From NCBI GenBank assembly GCA_016278505.1, contig JADQBQ010000002.1, positions 1-64,000 of the forward strand: a DNA stretch of 64,000 bases, in the 5' to 3' direction. Shown one piece after another: positions 52,232-61,408 of this stretch (within the stretch, counting starts at the first letter, position 1; every line of letters starts with the position of its first letter). The notes beneath the pieces are model-generated. The model was not told where the DNA came from. It was given only the letters and a program-made list of their open reading frames with translations, and did not search any database. The position numbers and the translations under genes were made by a program. The stretch comes from Clostridiales bacterium. GTDB lineage: Bacteria; Bacillota; Desulfotomaculia; Desulfotomaculales; VENG01.

Positions 52232-53202
52232 TATTCTTTCACCGCCCGTTTTTCCAATTGGTTTATTATATGCCGGGCCTCATCTACAATTTGCTTAATT
52301 ATTTCGCCTGCAGGTTGTATTTCTTTAATCATAGCACAAACCTGTCCGGCCATGACCGAACCATATTCCACATCACCATCAACCATAGCACTGCGCAGGC
52401 GTCCCACACCCAGTTTTTCAATCTCCTCCGGAGCGGCACATTTCTTTTCTAATTCCTCAAACTGCCTGCTTAGTTTATTCTTTAATACCCTTACCGGGTG
52501 CCCCGTGGACACACCTGTCACCACTGTATCCCTATCCTTGGCTTTCACAAGACATTCTTTCACTTTAGGGTGAATGGCACATTCTTGGGCAGACATAAAC
52601 CTGGTGCCCATTTGCACCCCTTGTGCTCCCAGAGCCATAGCAGCAACCATTCCCTTTCCGTCATATATACCCCCGGCGGCGATAACAGGAACTTCTACTG
52701 CCTCAACAACCTGTGGCACTAACGGGAGTGTGCCCAGATCACCCACATGACCTCCGGATTCACGACCCTCGGCAATCAGTGCGTCAATACCACTGCGCAC
52801 TAAACGACGAGCCAGTGCAACAGAGGCCACCACGGGAATTACTTTGCACCCTACATCCTGAAGCGGTTTTACATACTTGCCGGGATTACCGGCGCCGGTG
52901 GTAACTACATGCACCTTTTCCTCAATTAAAACATTTATAATATCATCAACATACGGTGACATCAACATAACATTAACGCCGAAGGGTTTATCCGTCAGTA
53001 GTTTAGCCTGCCGTATTTGTTCCTGAACATACTCCGGCGGGGCCTGACCAGCCCCGATTATACCTAATCCGCCGGCATTACTTACTGCCGCAACTAAAGG
53101 GGCCGTGGAAACCCAGGCCATACCTCCCTGAACAATCGGATAATTTATATTTAACAAATCGCAAATAGATGTCCGGATATTACCCCTCCTCCCTCTGTTC
53201 AT
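52231..53202 (-). CDS. fabK: FMN-dependent enoyl-ACP reductase FabK
   Basis: The 323-aa protein (from ATG 53202) is a nitronate-monooxygenase/FabK-family flavoprotein: CDLLNINYPIVQGGMAWVST, GIIGAGQAPPE, GVNVMLMSPYVDDI, ALGAQGVQMGTRFM. It catalyses the last step of each elongation cycle and takes the place of FabI here. The N-terminus is odd: the strong site GGGAGGAGG lies inside the first codons (MNRGRRGN), six bases before an ATC codon, and family members begin at about that point. The ATG itself has only a weak ribosome site. Confidence 0.92.
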   Translation of the reverse strand: MNRGRRGNIRTSICDLLNINYPIVQGGMAWVSTAPLVAAVSNAGGLGIIGAGQAPPEYVQEQIRQAKLLTDKPFGVNVMLMSPYVDDIINVLIEEKVHVVTTGAGNPGKYVKPLQDVGCKVIPVVASVALARRLVRSGIDALIAEGRESGGHVGDLGTLPLVPQVVEAVEVPVIAAGGIYDGKGMVAAMALGAQGVQMGTRFMSAQECAIHPKVKECLVKAKDRDTVVTGVSTGHPVRVLKNKLSRQFEELEKKCAAPEEIEKLGVGRLRSAMVDGDVEYGSVMAGQVCAMIKEIQPAGEIIKQIVDEARHIINQLEKRAVKE

Positions 53203-53206
53203 AAAC

Positions 53207-54211
53207 CTACTGTTTTTGGTACCATTTCACGGCCAGGCCGGCCCACGTCAGTCCGGCACCAAAACCAACCATGATTATATTTTGACCGTCTTTTATTTTC
53301 TTCTGCTTTACAGCCTCGTATAGTGCAATTGGTATAGAGGCCGTGGAAGTGTTACCAAACCGATCTACATTTACCAGCACCCTATTCATGTTAATTCCTA
53401 CCCGGCGTGCGGCTGTTTCAATAATTCGGATATTAGCCTGATGGGGAATAAAAAAGTTTATATCTTCAGGCGTTAAGCCTGCCATCGATATCACTTCCAT
53501 GGCCCCTTCACCCATGGCACGAACGGCGAACCGAAAAACCTCTCTGCCATTCATAGTCACATAATGAAGGTTCTCCTGTATTGTGGCTTCAGACGCCGGC
53601 AGGCGGGAACCACCGGCCGGTACTTTCAGATGCTTTCCGCCGCTACCATCAGAGCCAAGCCGTGTAGAAAGGATACCTCTATTATCGGGGACCCTTTCCA
53701 GGACTGCCGCCCCGGCACCATCTCCAAAAAGAACACAAGTGTTTCTGTCCTTCCAGTTAATTATTTTAGAAAGCGTTTCAGCACCGATAATAAGGACTGT
53801 CTCAAATGTGCCTGACGCAATATACTGATGACCCACGGATAGGGCGTAAAGAAAGCCTGTGCAACCGGCCAACAAATCAAAGGCACCAGCATTTGCCGCT
53901 CCCAACCTGTCCTGAACCATGCAGGCGGTAGCGGGCATTAGCATGTCCGGAGTATTAGTAGCCACTATAATCAGATCTACACTCTCCGGCCTTAACCCGG
54001 CGTTTTTTAGCGCCTCGCCAGCGGCATCAACCGCTAAATCAGAAGCAGCTTGATCTGGACCGGCAATTCTTCTCTCTTTGATCCCTGTTCTAGTTCGGAT
54101 CCATTCATCCGAAGTATCTACCATCTGTTGTAAGTCCAAATTGGTTAAGACTTTATCTGGTACAGCCACCCCCAGGCCGGTGATGCCCGCCCTGTAAGTA
54201 GATTTAGGCAT
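53207..54211 (-). CDS. fabH: 3-oxoacyl-[acyl-carrier-protein] synthase III
   Basis: The 334-aa initiating condensing enzyme joins a starter acyl-CoA to malonyl-ACP. The triad is Cys117 (LAGCTGFLYAL), His in IPHQANIRIIE (about residue 256) and Asn in DRFGNTSTASIPIAL (about 286). Its 5' end overlaps the end of plsX by 8 bases. Confidence 0.96.
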   Translation of the reverse strand: MPKSTYRAGITGLGVAVPDKVLTNLDLQQMVDTSDEWIRTRTGIKERRIAGPDQAASDLAVDAAGEALKNAGLRPESVDLIIVATNTPDMLMPATACMVQDRLGAANAGAFDLLAGCTGFLYALSVGHQYIASGTFETVLIIGAETLSKIINWKDRNTCVLFGDGAGAAVLERVPDNRGILSTRLGSDGSGGKHLKVPAGGSRLPASEATIQENLHYVTMNGREVFRFAVRAMGEGAMEVISMAGLTPEDINFFIPHQANIRIIETAARRVGINMNRVLVNVDRFGNTSTASIPIALYEAVKQKKIKDGQNIIMVGFGAGLTWAGLAVKWYQKQ

Positions 54212-55217
54212 TACCGTAATTCACCTCCCGGCCTGCTGTATCGGCGACTCCGCTATGAATAGCGGATACGATATCCTTTTCTGCAGAATCTCTTGCCATT
54301 CGAATGGCATGTTTAATGGCTGTTGAATTCGAACTTCCATGCGCTATAATGGTTATTCCATTCACCCCTAATAGCGGGGCACCCCCATATTCTGAGTAAT
54401 CCATTTTACGTTTTATCTCCTTCAATACCGGTATGGTCAAAATTGCTCCCAACCTGGCCCTCATGCTCTTGGCGACCTCTTCCTTGATTGCGCCCATTAA
54501 GGTTGCAGCAAGTCCTTCACCGGTTTTCAAAACAACATTTCCCACAAAACCGTCGCATACAATTACATCGGCAACGCCACTAAACACATCCCGTCCTTCA
54601 ACATTCCCGATAAAATTAACGTTTGAAGCTTTTAACAGGGGATAGGTACCAAGTGTTAGTTCATTTCCTTTTGTTTCCTCTTCTCCTATATTTAAGAGCC
54701 CTACGGCAGGGTTTTCAACCCCCAGTATGAGCTTAGAATACAAAGAACCCATAATACCAAACTGCAGTAAATGCTTGGGACTGCAATCTGAATTTGCCCC
54801 TGCGTCTAACAACAATGTACACCGGGTGCGGTTAGGTAAAAGAGTAGCTATAGCCGGCCGGCCGATACTTTTAATCCTGCCCAAGTAAAGCAATGAGGCC
54901 GCCATTACAGCTCCTGTACTGCCAGCTGAGACCATTGCTTGGGCTTTCCCGCCTTTCATTAACTCCACAGCTTTTACGATCGAAGAGTTGCGCTTGCGCC
55001 GCACTGCTACTGCAGGTGACTCGTGCATTCCAATGATTTCAGGTGCATGTTCCACTGTTACATCTTCAGCGCTCAGCGCTTTCAATTCTTTTACTATTAT
55101 ATTTTCGTCTCCTATTAAACTCACTTCTATCCCCAGTTCCCGATGTGCACGCACCGCCCCAAGGACAATCTCACGGGGGGCAAAATCCCCACCCATGGCA
55201 TCAACGACAATATTCAC
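54204..55217 (-). CDS. plsX: Phosphate acyltransferase PlsX
   Basis: The 337-aa enzyme makes acyl-phosphate from acyl-ACP for phospholipid synthesis. Start GTG 55217 gives MNIVVDAMGGDFAPREIV, the normal N-terminus; it shares GTGA with the fapR stop codon and has GAGGAGG ten bases upstream. MVSAGSTGAVMAASL, GNEEETKG-like and CDGFVGNVVLKTGEG motifs follow. A TTG three codons earlier is too close to the ribosome site. Confidence 0.95.
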   Translation of the reverse strand: MNIVVDAMGGDFAPREIVLGAVRAHRELGIEVSLIGDENIIVKELKALSAEDVTVEHAPEIIGMHESPAVAVRRKRNSSIVKAVELMKGGKAQAMVSAGSTGAVMAASLLYLGRIKSIGRPAIATLLPNRTRCTLLLDAGANSDCSPKHLLQFGIMGSLYSKLILGVENPAVGLLNIGEEETKGNELTLGTYPLLKASNVNFIGNVEGRDVFSGVADVIVCDGFVGNVVLKTGEGLAATLMGAIKEEVAKSMRARLGAILTIPVLKEIKRKMDYSEYGGAPLLGVNGITIIAHGSSNSTAIKHAIRMARDSAEKDIVSAIHSGVADTAGREVNYGNA

Positions 55218-55789
55218 CGATGCCAAACCTCCTCTGCTATAGCAAAAATCAGAAACTTTCCCTCAAAAACGATTTCTTCGCCTACTCGCGAGGAAACCCT
55301 TACCATGTATTTATTTCCTTTTTTTCTGGTAATAGTCGCCCGGGCAACCACATTTTCGCTTTCGTATACTGGACGTTTAAAACTAATCTTAGATGTCCCG
55401 GTTAGCGCAACTTCGGTGTCAATAAGAGCTACAGCCAGAGAATTTGCTTGGGCAAAAATCAAGTGCCCCCTTGCTACTCGCGTTTTTTGTAAAGTCATAT
55501 TATCAGTTACATTTAAAATGGAAACCCCGTAACTACCCACTTCTACATCCACCAGCTCCCCAACCAATTCTTCCCGGTCAAGAGAACGGACATGCGTATA
55601 AACCTTTTGAGCTACCTCTTTTAGACGTTTACGCATCTCCGGGATACCCTTTTCGGAACGGTCGAGACGAACAGTCTGAATACTAACACCAAGGGTATGT
55701 GCTAAATCTTCATCTGTTAAAAAGGGATTCCCTTCGATATATTTTTGTAAAAGTCTTTGCCTAGTCACCTTTGACAATGCGTTTTTCAA
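55214..55789 (-). CDS. fapR: Fatty acid/phospholipid synthesis regulator FapR
   Basis: The 191-aa repressor has an N-terminal DeoR-like helix-turn-helix (about residues 22-45, FLTDEDLAHTLGVSIQTVRLDR) and a C-terminal hotdog ligand domain (about 95-190) that in this family binds malonyl-CoA, which releases DNA. It heads the operon it presumably controls, behind a palindrome matching the FapR box. Confidence 0.95.
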   Translation of the reverse strand: MKNALSKVTRQRLLQKYIEGNPFLTDEDLAHTLGVSIQTVRLDRSEKGIPEMRKRLKEVAQKVYTHVRSLDREELVGELVDVEVGSYGVSILNVTDNMTLQKTRVARGHLIFAQANSLAVALIDTEVALTGTSKISFKRPVYESENVVARATITRKKGNKYMVRVSSRVGEEIVFEGKFLIFAIAEEVWHR

Positions 55790-55810
55790 ACCAACTCACC
55801 TAATATCATA

Positions 55811-55827
55811 TTAGTACCAGGTACTAA
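55811..55827 (-). promoter_or_regulatory. FapR operator
   Basis: The perfect palindrome TTAGTACCAGGTACTAA (eight-base arms around one base) closely matches the FapR binding box of Bacillus and Staphylococcus. It lies 22 bases upstream of the fapR start codon and overlaps the expected transcription start of the predicted promoter. Confidence 0.85.
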
Positions 55828-55832
55828 AGTGT

Positions 55833-55861
55833 AGTATAAATCACGTTGGAAAAAAAAGCAA
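55833..55861 (-). promoter_or_regulatory. Predicted promoter of the fapR-plsX-fab operon
   Basis: On the minus strand, TTGCTT (55856-55861) and TATACT (55833-55838) are separated by 17 bases. The FapR palindrome begins six bases after the -10 box, which fits repression by blocking initiation. Confidence 0.5.
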
Positions 55862-55912
55862 TAAAAAAGTGAGTTTAAATAAGTTCCCTTATAGTCATTA
55901 ATAATAATAAAA

Positions 55913-55940
55913 AATAAGCCCCGAAAATTCGGAACTTATT
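55913..55940 (-). terminator. Terminator after rpmF
   Basis: The imperfect stem AATAAG-cc-CCGAA/TTCGG-aa-CTTATT is followed on the minus strand by a T-rich run. It lies about 15 bases after the rpmF stop codon and separates it from the fapR promoter. Confidence 0.65.
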
Positions 55941-55955
55941 TGGATAAATTACCTT

Positions 55956-56129
55956 TTATTTGGCTACAACCTCTGTCCCTTTATAATAACCGCATTCGGG
56001 ACATACACGGTGAGATACCGTAAAGGCATGGCATTGCGTACATTTTACCAACTTAGGCGCCGTCAACTTTTGAGTTGCCCTGCGCTGGCGGTTACGCTGC
56101 TTACCCCTTTTCCTCTTGGGAACCCCCAT
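55956..56129 (-). CDS. rpmF: 50S ribosomal protein L32
   Basis: The 57-aa protein begins GVPKRKRGKQRNRQRRATQ and has four Cys in the zinc ribbon pattern (CTQC ... CPEC), as in zinc-type L32. It overlaps the 3' end of the DUF177 gene by 29 bases, and its GGGGAG ribosome site lies inside that gene, so translation is coupled. Confidence 0.95.
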   Translation of the reverse strand: MGVPKRKRGKQRNRQRRATQKLTAPKLVKCTQCHAFTVSHRVCPECGYYKGTEVVAK

Positions 56130-56655
56130 TATTCTCCCCCCTTTTCAACAATTCCTTCAATTTTGCCATTCTTGGATCTACAATCTCCTCACGGCAATCA
56201 CATTCCTTAACATTCCGGTTGCATCCACACTGAGGGCATAGGCCTTTACATTGTTCACCACAAAGCGCCCGTATAGGCATGGCTAGAATAATGGCTTTCA
56301 AAACCTCAGGCTGAATGTCAATCTCATCTCCAGAATAAGGAACATAGTCGTCCCCCTCCTCTGCATTCTGAGAGAGCCCTTTCTCCTTGTCATAATAGGT
56401 TTCAAACAGATCGGCATGGACGGGATATTTGAAGGACGCAAGGCATCTTGCGCATTGTGTGTTGACACTGGTATCAATTGTTCCGGTAACAAGCAAACAC
56501 AATCCGGTATTTGTTATGTCAACATGGATATCAGTAGTCCCGGCAAAAGATACTTGACCTTCACTACTGTCTAACTCCGGTAGACTAACATCCAAGTCAT
56601 AATGATCTTGCCTGCCTCTTTCTTCTTTTAAACCCTTAACGTTAAGCCTGATCAT
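56101..56655 (-). CDS. ylbN: DUF177/YceD family protein (YlbN)
   Basis: The 184-aa protein is a YceD/DUF177 member: N-terminal beta-rich region, CARCLASFKYPV, and the C-terminal Cys-rich stretch CGEQCKGLCPQCGCNRNVKECDC, which probably binds zinc. The family is almost always encoded before rpmF and is linked to 23S rRNA accumulation in plants and bacteria. Start ATG 56655 follows GGAGGG. Confidence 0.9.
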   Translation of the reverse strand: MIRLNVKGLKEERGRQDHYDLDVSLPELDSSEGQVSFAGTTDIHVDITNTGLCLLVTGTIDTSVNTQCARCLASFKYPVHADLFETYYDKEKGLSQNAEEGDDYVPYSGDEIDIQPEVLKAIILAMPIRALCGEQCKGLCPQCGCNRNVKECDCREEIVDPRMAKLKELLKRGENNGGSQEEKG

Positions 56656-56808
56656 ATTATCCCTCCGATATAACAAATTCAATTATATAAACAGTTCTAT
56701 CCATTGTCAAGGATTGGACTTGTACAGGTTATTCTGTCGGCAGTCATTTTCCATCCCCTTAAATTCATATATTTCAAAGAATAGTGAGAAGGGACTGAAA
56801 TACTCTCC

Positions 56809-58107
56809 ATGACGTTCATTTTGATGTTAATAGTGGCTATACTTATACTAATGTTTCGGATAAGTTTCGCTCAGACATTGTACCCGCATAAAGACACGCT
56901 AACAAGGGTTCTATTAGGAGTCACAGTGGTAAGTTTCATTATCATCATGATAACTCACCCCAAAATTATCTTTGCTGGTTCTGTTGCCGGGCTGAATGCA
57001 TGGTGGAATATTGTTTTCCCCGCCTTGCTTCCCTTTTTTATTGCATCCGAATTATTAATGAGTTTTGGTATTGTACACTTTATGGGTGTATTACTGGAAC
57101 CGATGATGCGCCCTCTCTTTAATGTCCCGGGAACAGGTTCCTTTGTGATGGCCATAGGTTTCACCAGTGGTTATCCAATTGGTTCCATGGTCACTGCCCG
57201 CCTGCGTAGCCAGGGTCTGTGTTCAAGGGTGGAAGCAGAAAGACTGATGTCATTTACCAACAATTCAAGCCCCCTGTTTATGCTGGTTGCCGTGGCAGTG
57301 GGAATGTTCAACAACCCTGCGGTAGGGCTGGTAATTGCTGGCGCTCATTATACGGCAAACCTTACCTTAGGATTATGTCTTAGATTCTACAGAATAAGCG
57401 AAAAAGGAAAATCATTGCCACCGCGTACCAAAATACACCTGATACCGGCTAAGGCGCTGGAAGAGATGCTAGGCATTGTAAGGCAGGAGAACCGCCCTTT
57501 CGGGAAAATAATGGGGGATGCGGTCAAAAACTCAATAAACAACCTGCTTAATATTGGCGGCTTCATTATTTTGTTTGCGGTTATTATTAACGTGCTCACC
57601 GAATTAGGCGTGATTGGATTAATTGCCGCAGCTCTTGGTGAAATATTAATCCCGGTAGGTGTATCAGCCGGCGTATTAAGTGCGGTTGCCAGTGGCATCT
57701 TTGAAATGACCATGGGTACAAAACTAGCAAGCGAGGCTAGTGCTCCTTTACTACAACAATTAGTAGCTGTATCATTCATTCTCGCCTGGAGCGGTTTATC
57801 CGTCATCGCACAAGTAGCAAGCATGATTGCCCATACCGACATTAGACTTGGACTCTTTATCATTGCGCGCATATTTCATGCTTTTCTAGCTGGTATATAT
57901 ACCGTGTTTTTTTATAATTTATTTGAACCTAAAATAAATACCAGTACTGTTTTTAATGCCTACACCCAAACGGGTTTGGGCACTACCCTAATTTTCATGG
58001 AGAACAGTCTGTTATTGTTTTTTGGCATTCTGGCCGTTTTTATAGCTATCTCATTGTTATCATACCTGACTGTTCTTATTTTCCATATTTTTGCACGTAA
58101 AATGTAG
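56809..58107 (+). CDS. ylbJ: Sporulation integral membrane protein YlbJ
   Basis: The 432-aa membrane protein has about nine or ten spans and two nucleoside-recognition (Gate) type domains: FPALLPFFIASELL, GFTSGYPIGSMVTARL and NSINNLLNIGGFIILFAVIINVL. This matches YlbJ, needed for spore cortex formation in Bacillus. The local order rsmD-coaD-...-ylbJ-...-ylbN-rpmF is the conserved ylb cluster of Firmicutes. ATG 56809 lacks a strong ribosome site, so the start is moderately sure. Confidence 0.9.
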   Translation: MTFILMLIVAILILMFRISFAQTLYPHKDTLTRVLLGVTVVSFIIIMITHPKIIFAGSVAGLNAWWNIVFPALLPFFIASELLMSFGIVHFMGVLLEPMMRPLFNVPGTGSFVMAIGFTSGYPIGSMVTARLRSQGLCSRVEAERLMSFTNNSSPLFMLVAVAVGMFNNPAVGLVIAGAHYTANLTLGLCLRFYRISEKGKSLPPRTKIHLIPAKALEEMLGIVRQENRPFGKIMGDAVKNSINNLLNIGGFIILFAVIINVLTELGVIGLIAAALGEILIPVGVSAGVLSAVASGIFEMTMGTKLASEASAPLLQQLVAVSFILAWSGLSVIAQVASMIAHTDIRLGLFIIARIFHAFLAGIYTVFFYNLFEPKINTSTVFNAYTQTGLGTTLIFMENSLLLFFGILAVFIAISLLSYLTVLIFHIFARKM

Positions 58108-58229
58108 GGATATTTTAAAGATTAAGCGTCCTTGCAAAAATTAGAACCTTCATGCATTTGTAATTAAAAGCCTGGATACCCTAACTTATAGTTTGTAACT
58201 ACTTTGACCCTACCGGAAGGTGAATAAAT

Positions 58230-60332
58230 ATGAATGGGATTTCAAATTTTTTTACTCCTCAATCCGTAGCCATAGTTGGTGCATCAAAAACCCCGGGTAA
58301 AATAGGCAATGCTATTGTGAAAAATATGATTCAGAGCAACTTCCCAGGGAAAATATATCCCATCAACCCCAAGGAGAATGAAATTGAGGGTTTAGAATGC
58401 TACCCATCGATTAGTGACGTCGATGGTAGTTTGGACATGGTAGCTGTGGCCATTCCTGCTGCACATACTGTGCCACTGGCAGAGGAATGCGGACAAAAGG
58501 GTGTTAAACACCTGGTGGTTATCTCAGCCGGCTTTAAAGAAATAGGGCATGAAGGAATGGAACTCGAAAAACAGCTTGTTTCCACATGTCAGAACTACGG
58601 CATGCGTCTACTGGGCCCTAACTGCATTGGCGTCATGGACACACATTCCGGGCTAAATGCATCCTTCTCTGGAGTTTACCCAACCAAGGGTGACATAGCA
58701 TTCATATCTCAAAGCGGTGCCATGTTGGTGGCAATTCTCGACTGGAGCAAAGCTATCGGACTCGGATTCAGTAAGGTAATCAGCTTGGGTAATAAAGCAG
58801 ACCTTACGGAAACTCACAGCATAGACATCGCGGCGGATGATCCTAATACAAAAGTGATTTTATGTTACATCGAAGACGTAGCAGACGGAGAACATTTTTT
58901 AGATGTAGTATCAAAGGCCAGTAAGAAAAAGCCGATCATAATTCTCAAATCCGGAACCAGCCAGGCCGGGGCACAGGCAGCTTCTTCACATACGGGGGCA
59001 CTTGCCGGCAGTGACATTGCATATGAAACCGCTTTTCGCCAGTGCGGGGTGATAAGGGCTCATACCATGCCGGCACTATTTGACCTGGGCATTGCTTTTT
59101 CCCGGCAACCGGTTCCACAAGGAAAGCGAGTTGCCGTGATAACAAATGCGGGCGGGCCCGGGATTGTTAGTACCGATACCATTGAGAACACAGGACTGGC
59201 AATGGCTAGATTTAATAAAGAAACTATTTCCAAGCTAAGGGATAGCCTGCCGTCGGAGGCGAATATTTACAACCCTGTAGATGTTTTAGGTGATGCTAAG
59301 GCCGACCGTTATGGTTTTTCGCTGGAAAAAGCTCTTGGTGATAAAGGAGTAGACAGTGCCCTTGTGCTGGTGTGCCCCACCGCAGTTACAGACCCCGTAA
59401 ACACCGCCAGAGAAGTGACGCGGGTTCACCGGTTATACCCGGAGAAACCTGTATTTGCGGCATATATGGGTGGCGAAACACTTAAGGACGGATCTAAACT
59501 ATTGGAACGGGAAGGTGTCCCCAGTTTTATATTTCCAGAGCCGGCCATCCATGCCCTTGCAGGCATGAGTCGGTATGCAGAATTACAGCAAAGATTTGAG
59601 GAAGAAAAGGATGAGGATAAGCAAGAAACCGGTACAAAGGAAGTTAAACAAATTTTTAACTCTGTAAAGAATGATGGTAGACTGGTACTACTGGGTAATG
59701 AAACAGCGCAAGTGGCTACGGCTTTCGGGATTCCCGCCGCCCCGGTTGAACTGGCCGAAAGCCCGGATGAAGCGGCAAAACTAGCTGATGAAATGGGTTA
59801 CCCGGTAGTGTTAAAAGTAGCTTCCCCCAAAATTTTACACAAGACAGATGTGGGGGGAGTTAAAATAAATCTCAATGGCCCTAACGAAGTGCGTAAGGGG
59901 TTTGTTGAAATAAACGAAAACATCCAAAGATATTTACCCGACGTAGTAATACACGGCATAGAAGTGCAAAGAATGATGCCTAAAGGGGTGGAACTAATCG
60001 TCGGAATGAGCAGAGACGTACAATTTGGGCCACTCATCGCCTTCGGCCTGGGAGGTATTTACGTTAACCTGCTTAAAGATGTTAGCTTCAGACTCGCCCG
60101 GAATTTAACCAGGAAAGAAATAGAAAGTATGATCCACGAAACGAAAGCATATACCTTACTTCGAGGTTATAGAGGAGATAAGCCGGCGGACATTAAGTCC
60201 ATAACTAATCTTATCGACCGTGTGGGAAGGCTGACCATAGAATTCCCGGAAATCACGGAAATGGACATTAATCCTGTGTTTGCCTACCCCGATGGAGCGT
60301 CAGCTCTGGATATTAAAATAACTATTTCGTGA
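58230..60332 (+). CDS. ADP-forming acyl-CoA (acetyl-CoA-type) synthetase, fused alpha and beta subunits
   Basis: The 700-aa protein fuses the NDP-forming acyl-CoA synthetase domains: CoA-binding (about residues 8-135, VAIVGASKTPGKIGNAI), two succinyl-CoA-ligase-like domains with the phospho-His in SSHTGALAGSD (His254), and a C-terminal ATP-grasp (about 480-700, KVASPKILHKTDVGGVKINL). It interconverts acyl-CoA plus ADP and phosphate with acid, CoA and ATP, so it can conserve energy in fermentation. The substrate acid is unknown. The next gene encodes a DRTGG protein and is coupled. Confidence 0.92.
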   Translation: MNGISNFFTPQSVAIVGASKTPGKIGNAIVKNMIQSNFPGKIYPINPKENEIEGLECYPSISDVDGSLDMVAVAIPAAHTVPLAEECGQKGVKHLVVISAGFKEIGHEGMELEKQLVSTCQNYGMRLLGPNCIGVMDTHSGLNASFSGVYPTKGDIAFISQSGAMLVAILDWSKAIGLGFSKVISLGNKADLTETHSIDIAADDPNTKVILCYIEDVADGEHFLDVVSKASKKKPIIILKSGTSQAGAQAASSHTGALAGSDIAYETAFRQCGVIRAHTMPALFDLGIAFSRQPVPQGKRVAVITNAGGPGIVSTDTIENTGLAMARFNKETISKLRDSLPSEANIYNPVDVLGDAKADRYGFSLEKALGDKGVDSALVLVCPTAVTDPVNTAREVTRVHRLYPEKPVFAAYMGGETLKDGSKLLEREGVPSFIFPEPAIHALAGMSRYAELQQRFEEEKDEDKQETGTKEVKQIFNSVKNDGRLVLLGNETAQVATAFGIPAAPVELAESPDEAAKLADEMGYPVVLKVASPKILHKTDVGGVKINLNGPNEVRKGFVEINENIQRYLPDVVIHGIEVQRMMPKGVELIVGMSRDVQFGPLIAFGLGGIYVNLLKDVSFRLARNLTRKEIESMIHETKAYTLLRGYRGDKPADIKSITNLIDRVGRLTIEFPEITEMDINPVFAYPDGASALDIKITIS

Positions 60333-60342
60333 GGTGTGTCTC

Positions 60343-61401
60343 GTGAAAAACATTTACACTTTAGGTCCTACAGGAAGCGGAAAAACTGCTATGGCCGTTG
60401 GCCTAGCCCTAAAATTACAACAAGAAGGATATAAAGTATCTTATTTTAAACCAGTGGGTAACACCATGGGGGGTGCTAATAAAGACGAAGATGCTTCACT
60501 TATGCAGCGGGTTTTGAATATGAATCATTCTCTTGATACCATTGTACCGTGTATTACGGGACCCTCATATTTATCCGGATATAAAAAAATGGAGTCTTTG
60601 GAACAAATATTATCATCGTATCAAAAAATTGCAAAAAATAGTGACATAGTTATCATTGGCGGTTCAGGCAACCCATACATACTTGCCTCCTTTGGGCTGG
60701 ATGCGGCCGCCCTCGCAGCGAAAATGGATGCCGTTGCTTTATTCATGATACGAATTGAAAATGATTTTAGCCTTGACCAGGCAATTTTCTATAATAAATA
60801 TTTTTTAAATTATGGTATTTCTGTTATTGGCAATGTATTTAACAATGTACCAAGGCCGTTACTTTCAAAAACTGAAGGGGTTTATAAAAAGATCCTGGAA
60901 GAAAAGGGCCTAAAGACCGTAGGGATCATACCGGTACGTGCCAACATGGCTTCTCCTACCGTAGCAGAGTACTATGAAGTACTGGGTGGAGAGATTCTTA
61001 CCGGTGAGGACAGTATGGACAGACTTATTGAGGATGTAATTATTGGAGCCATGACCTTGGAAAGTGCCCTGGGATATTTAAGACGGGCCCCTAACAAAGC
61101 AATCATTACCGGGGGAGACAGGGCGGACCTTGCACTGGCCGCGTTGGAAACGAGCACCTCGGCCCTGATTCTTACCGGCGGTCTGTATCCCGATGTGAAA
61201 GTTGTTGCCCGGGCAGCGGAAAAGGAGGTACCTGTTATTTTAGTCCATTATGATACGTACACAACAATTGAGAAAATTAACGAGGTATCCAGACACATAA
61301 GACCTGATGATAAGTTAAGCATAAGAATTGCCCAGGAAAATACGGAAAAATACTGTAATTGGGAATATGTGTTAAATTGCGCAAAAAGTGAGGGCGATTA
61401 A
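60343..61401 (+). CDS. DRTGG-domain/phosphotransacetylase-N-terminal-like P-loop protein
   Basis: The 352-aa protein has a BioD-like P-loop domain (Walker A GPTGSGKT, residues 8-15) and a C-terminal DRTGG-like domain (about 215-325, AIITGGDRADLALAALETSTSALILTGGLYPD), as in the N-terminal half of Pta, but no phosphotransacetylase catalytic domain. It starts at GTG 60343, ten bases after the synthetase stop, with GAGGTG between. Pairing with ADP-forming synthetases recurs in Clostridia; a regulatory role is inferred. Confidence 0.85.
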   Translation: MKNIYTLGPTGSGKTAMAVGLALKLQQEGYKVSYFKPVGNTMGGANKDEDASLMQRVLNMNHSLDTIVPCITGPSYLSGYKKMESLEQILSSYQKIAKNSDIVIIGGSGNPYILASFGLDAAALAAKMDAVALFMIRIENDFSLDQAIFYNKYFLNYGISVIGNVFNNVPRPLLSKTEGVYKKILEEKGLKTVGIIPVRANMASPTVAEYYEVLGGEILTGEDSMDRLIEDVIIGAMTLESALGYLRRAPNKAIITGGDRADLALAALETSTSALILTGGLYPDVKVVARAAEKEVPVILVHYDTYTTIEKINEVSRHIRPDDKLSIRIAQENTEKYCNWEYVLNCAKSEGD

Positions 61402-61408
61402 ACGCCCT

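Noticed and set aside
61390-61408. GAGGGCG/CGCCCTC hairpin as terminator between convergent genes
   Set aside because: Stem overlaps the stop codon region and lacks T-runs; function unclear.
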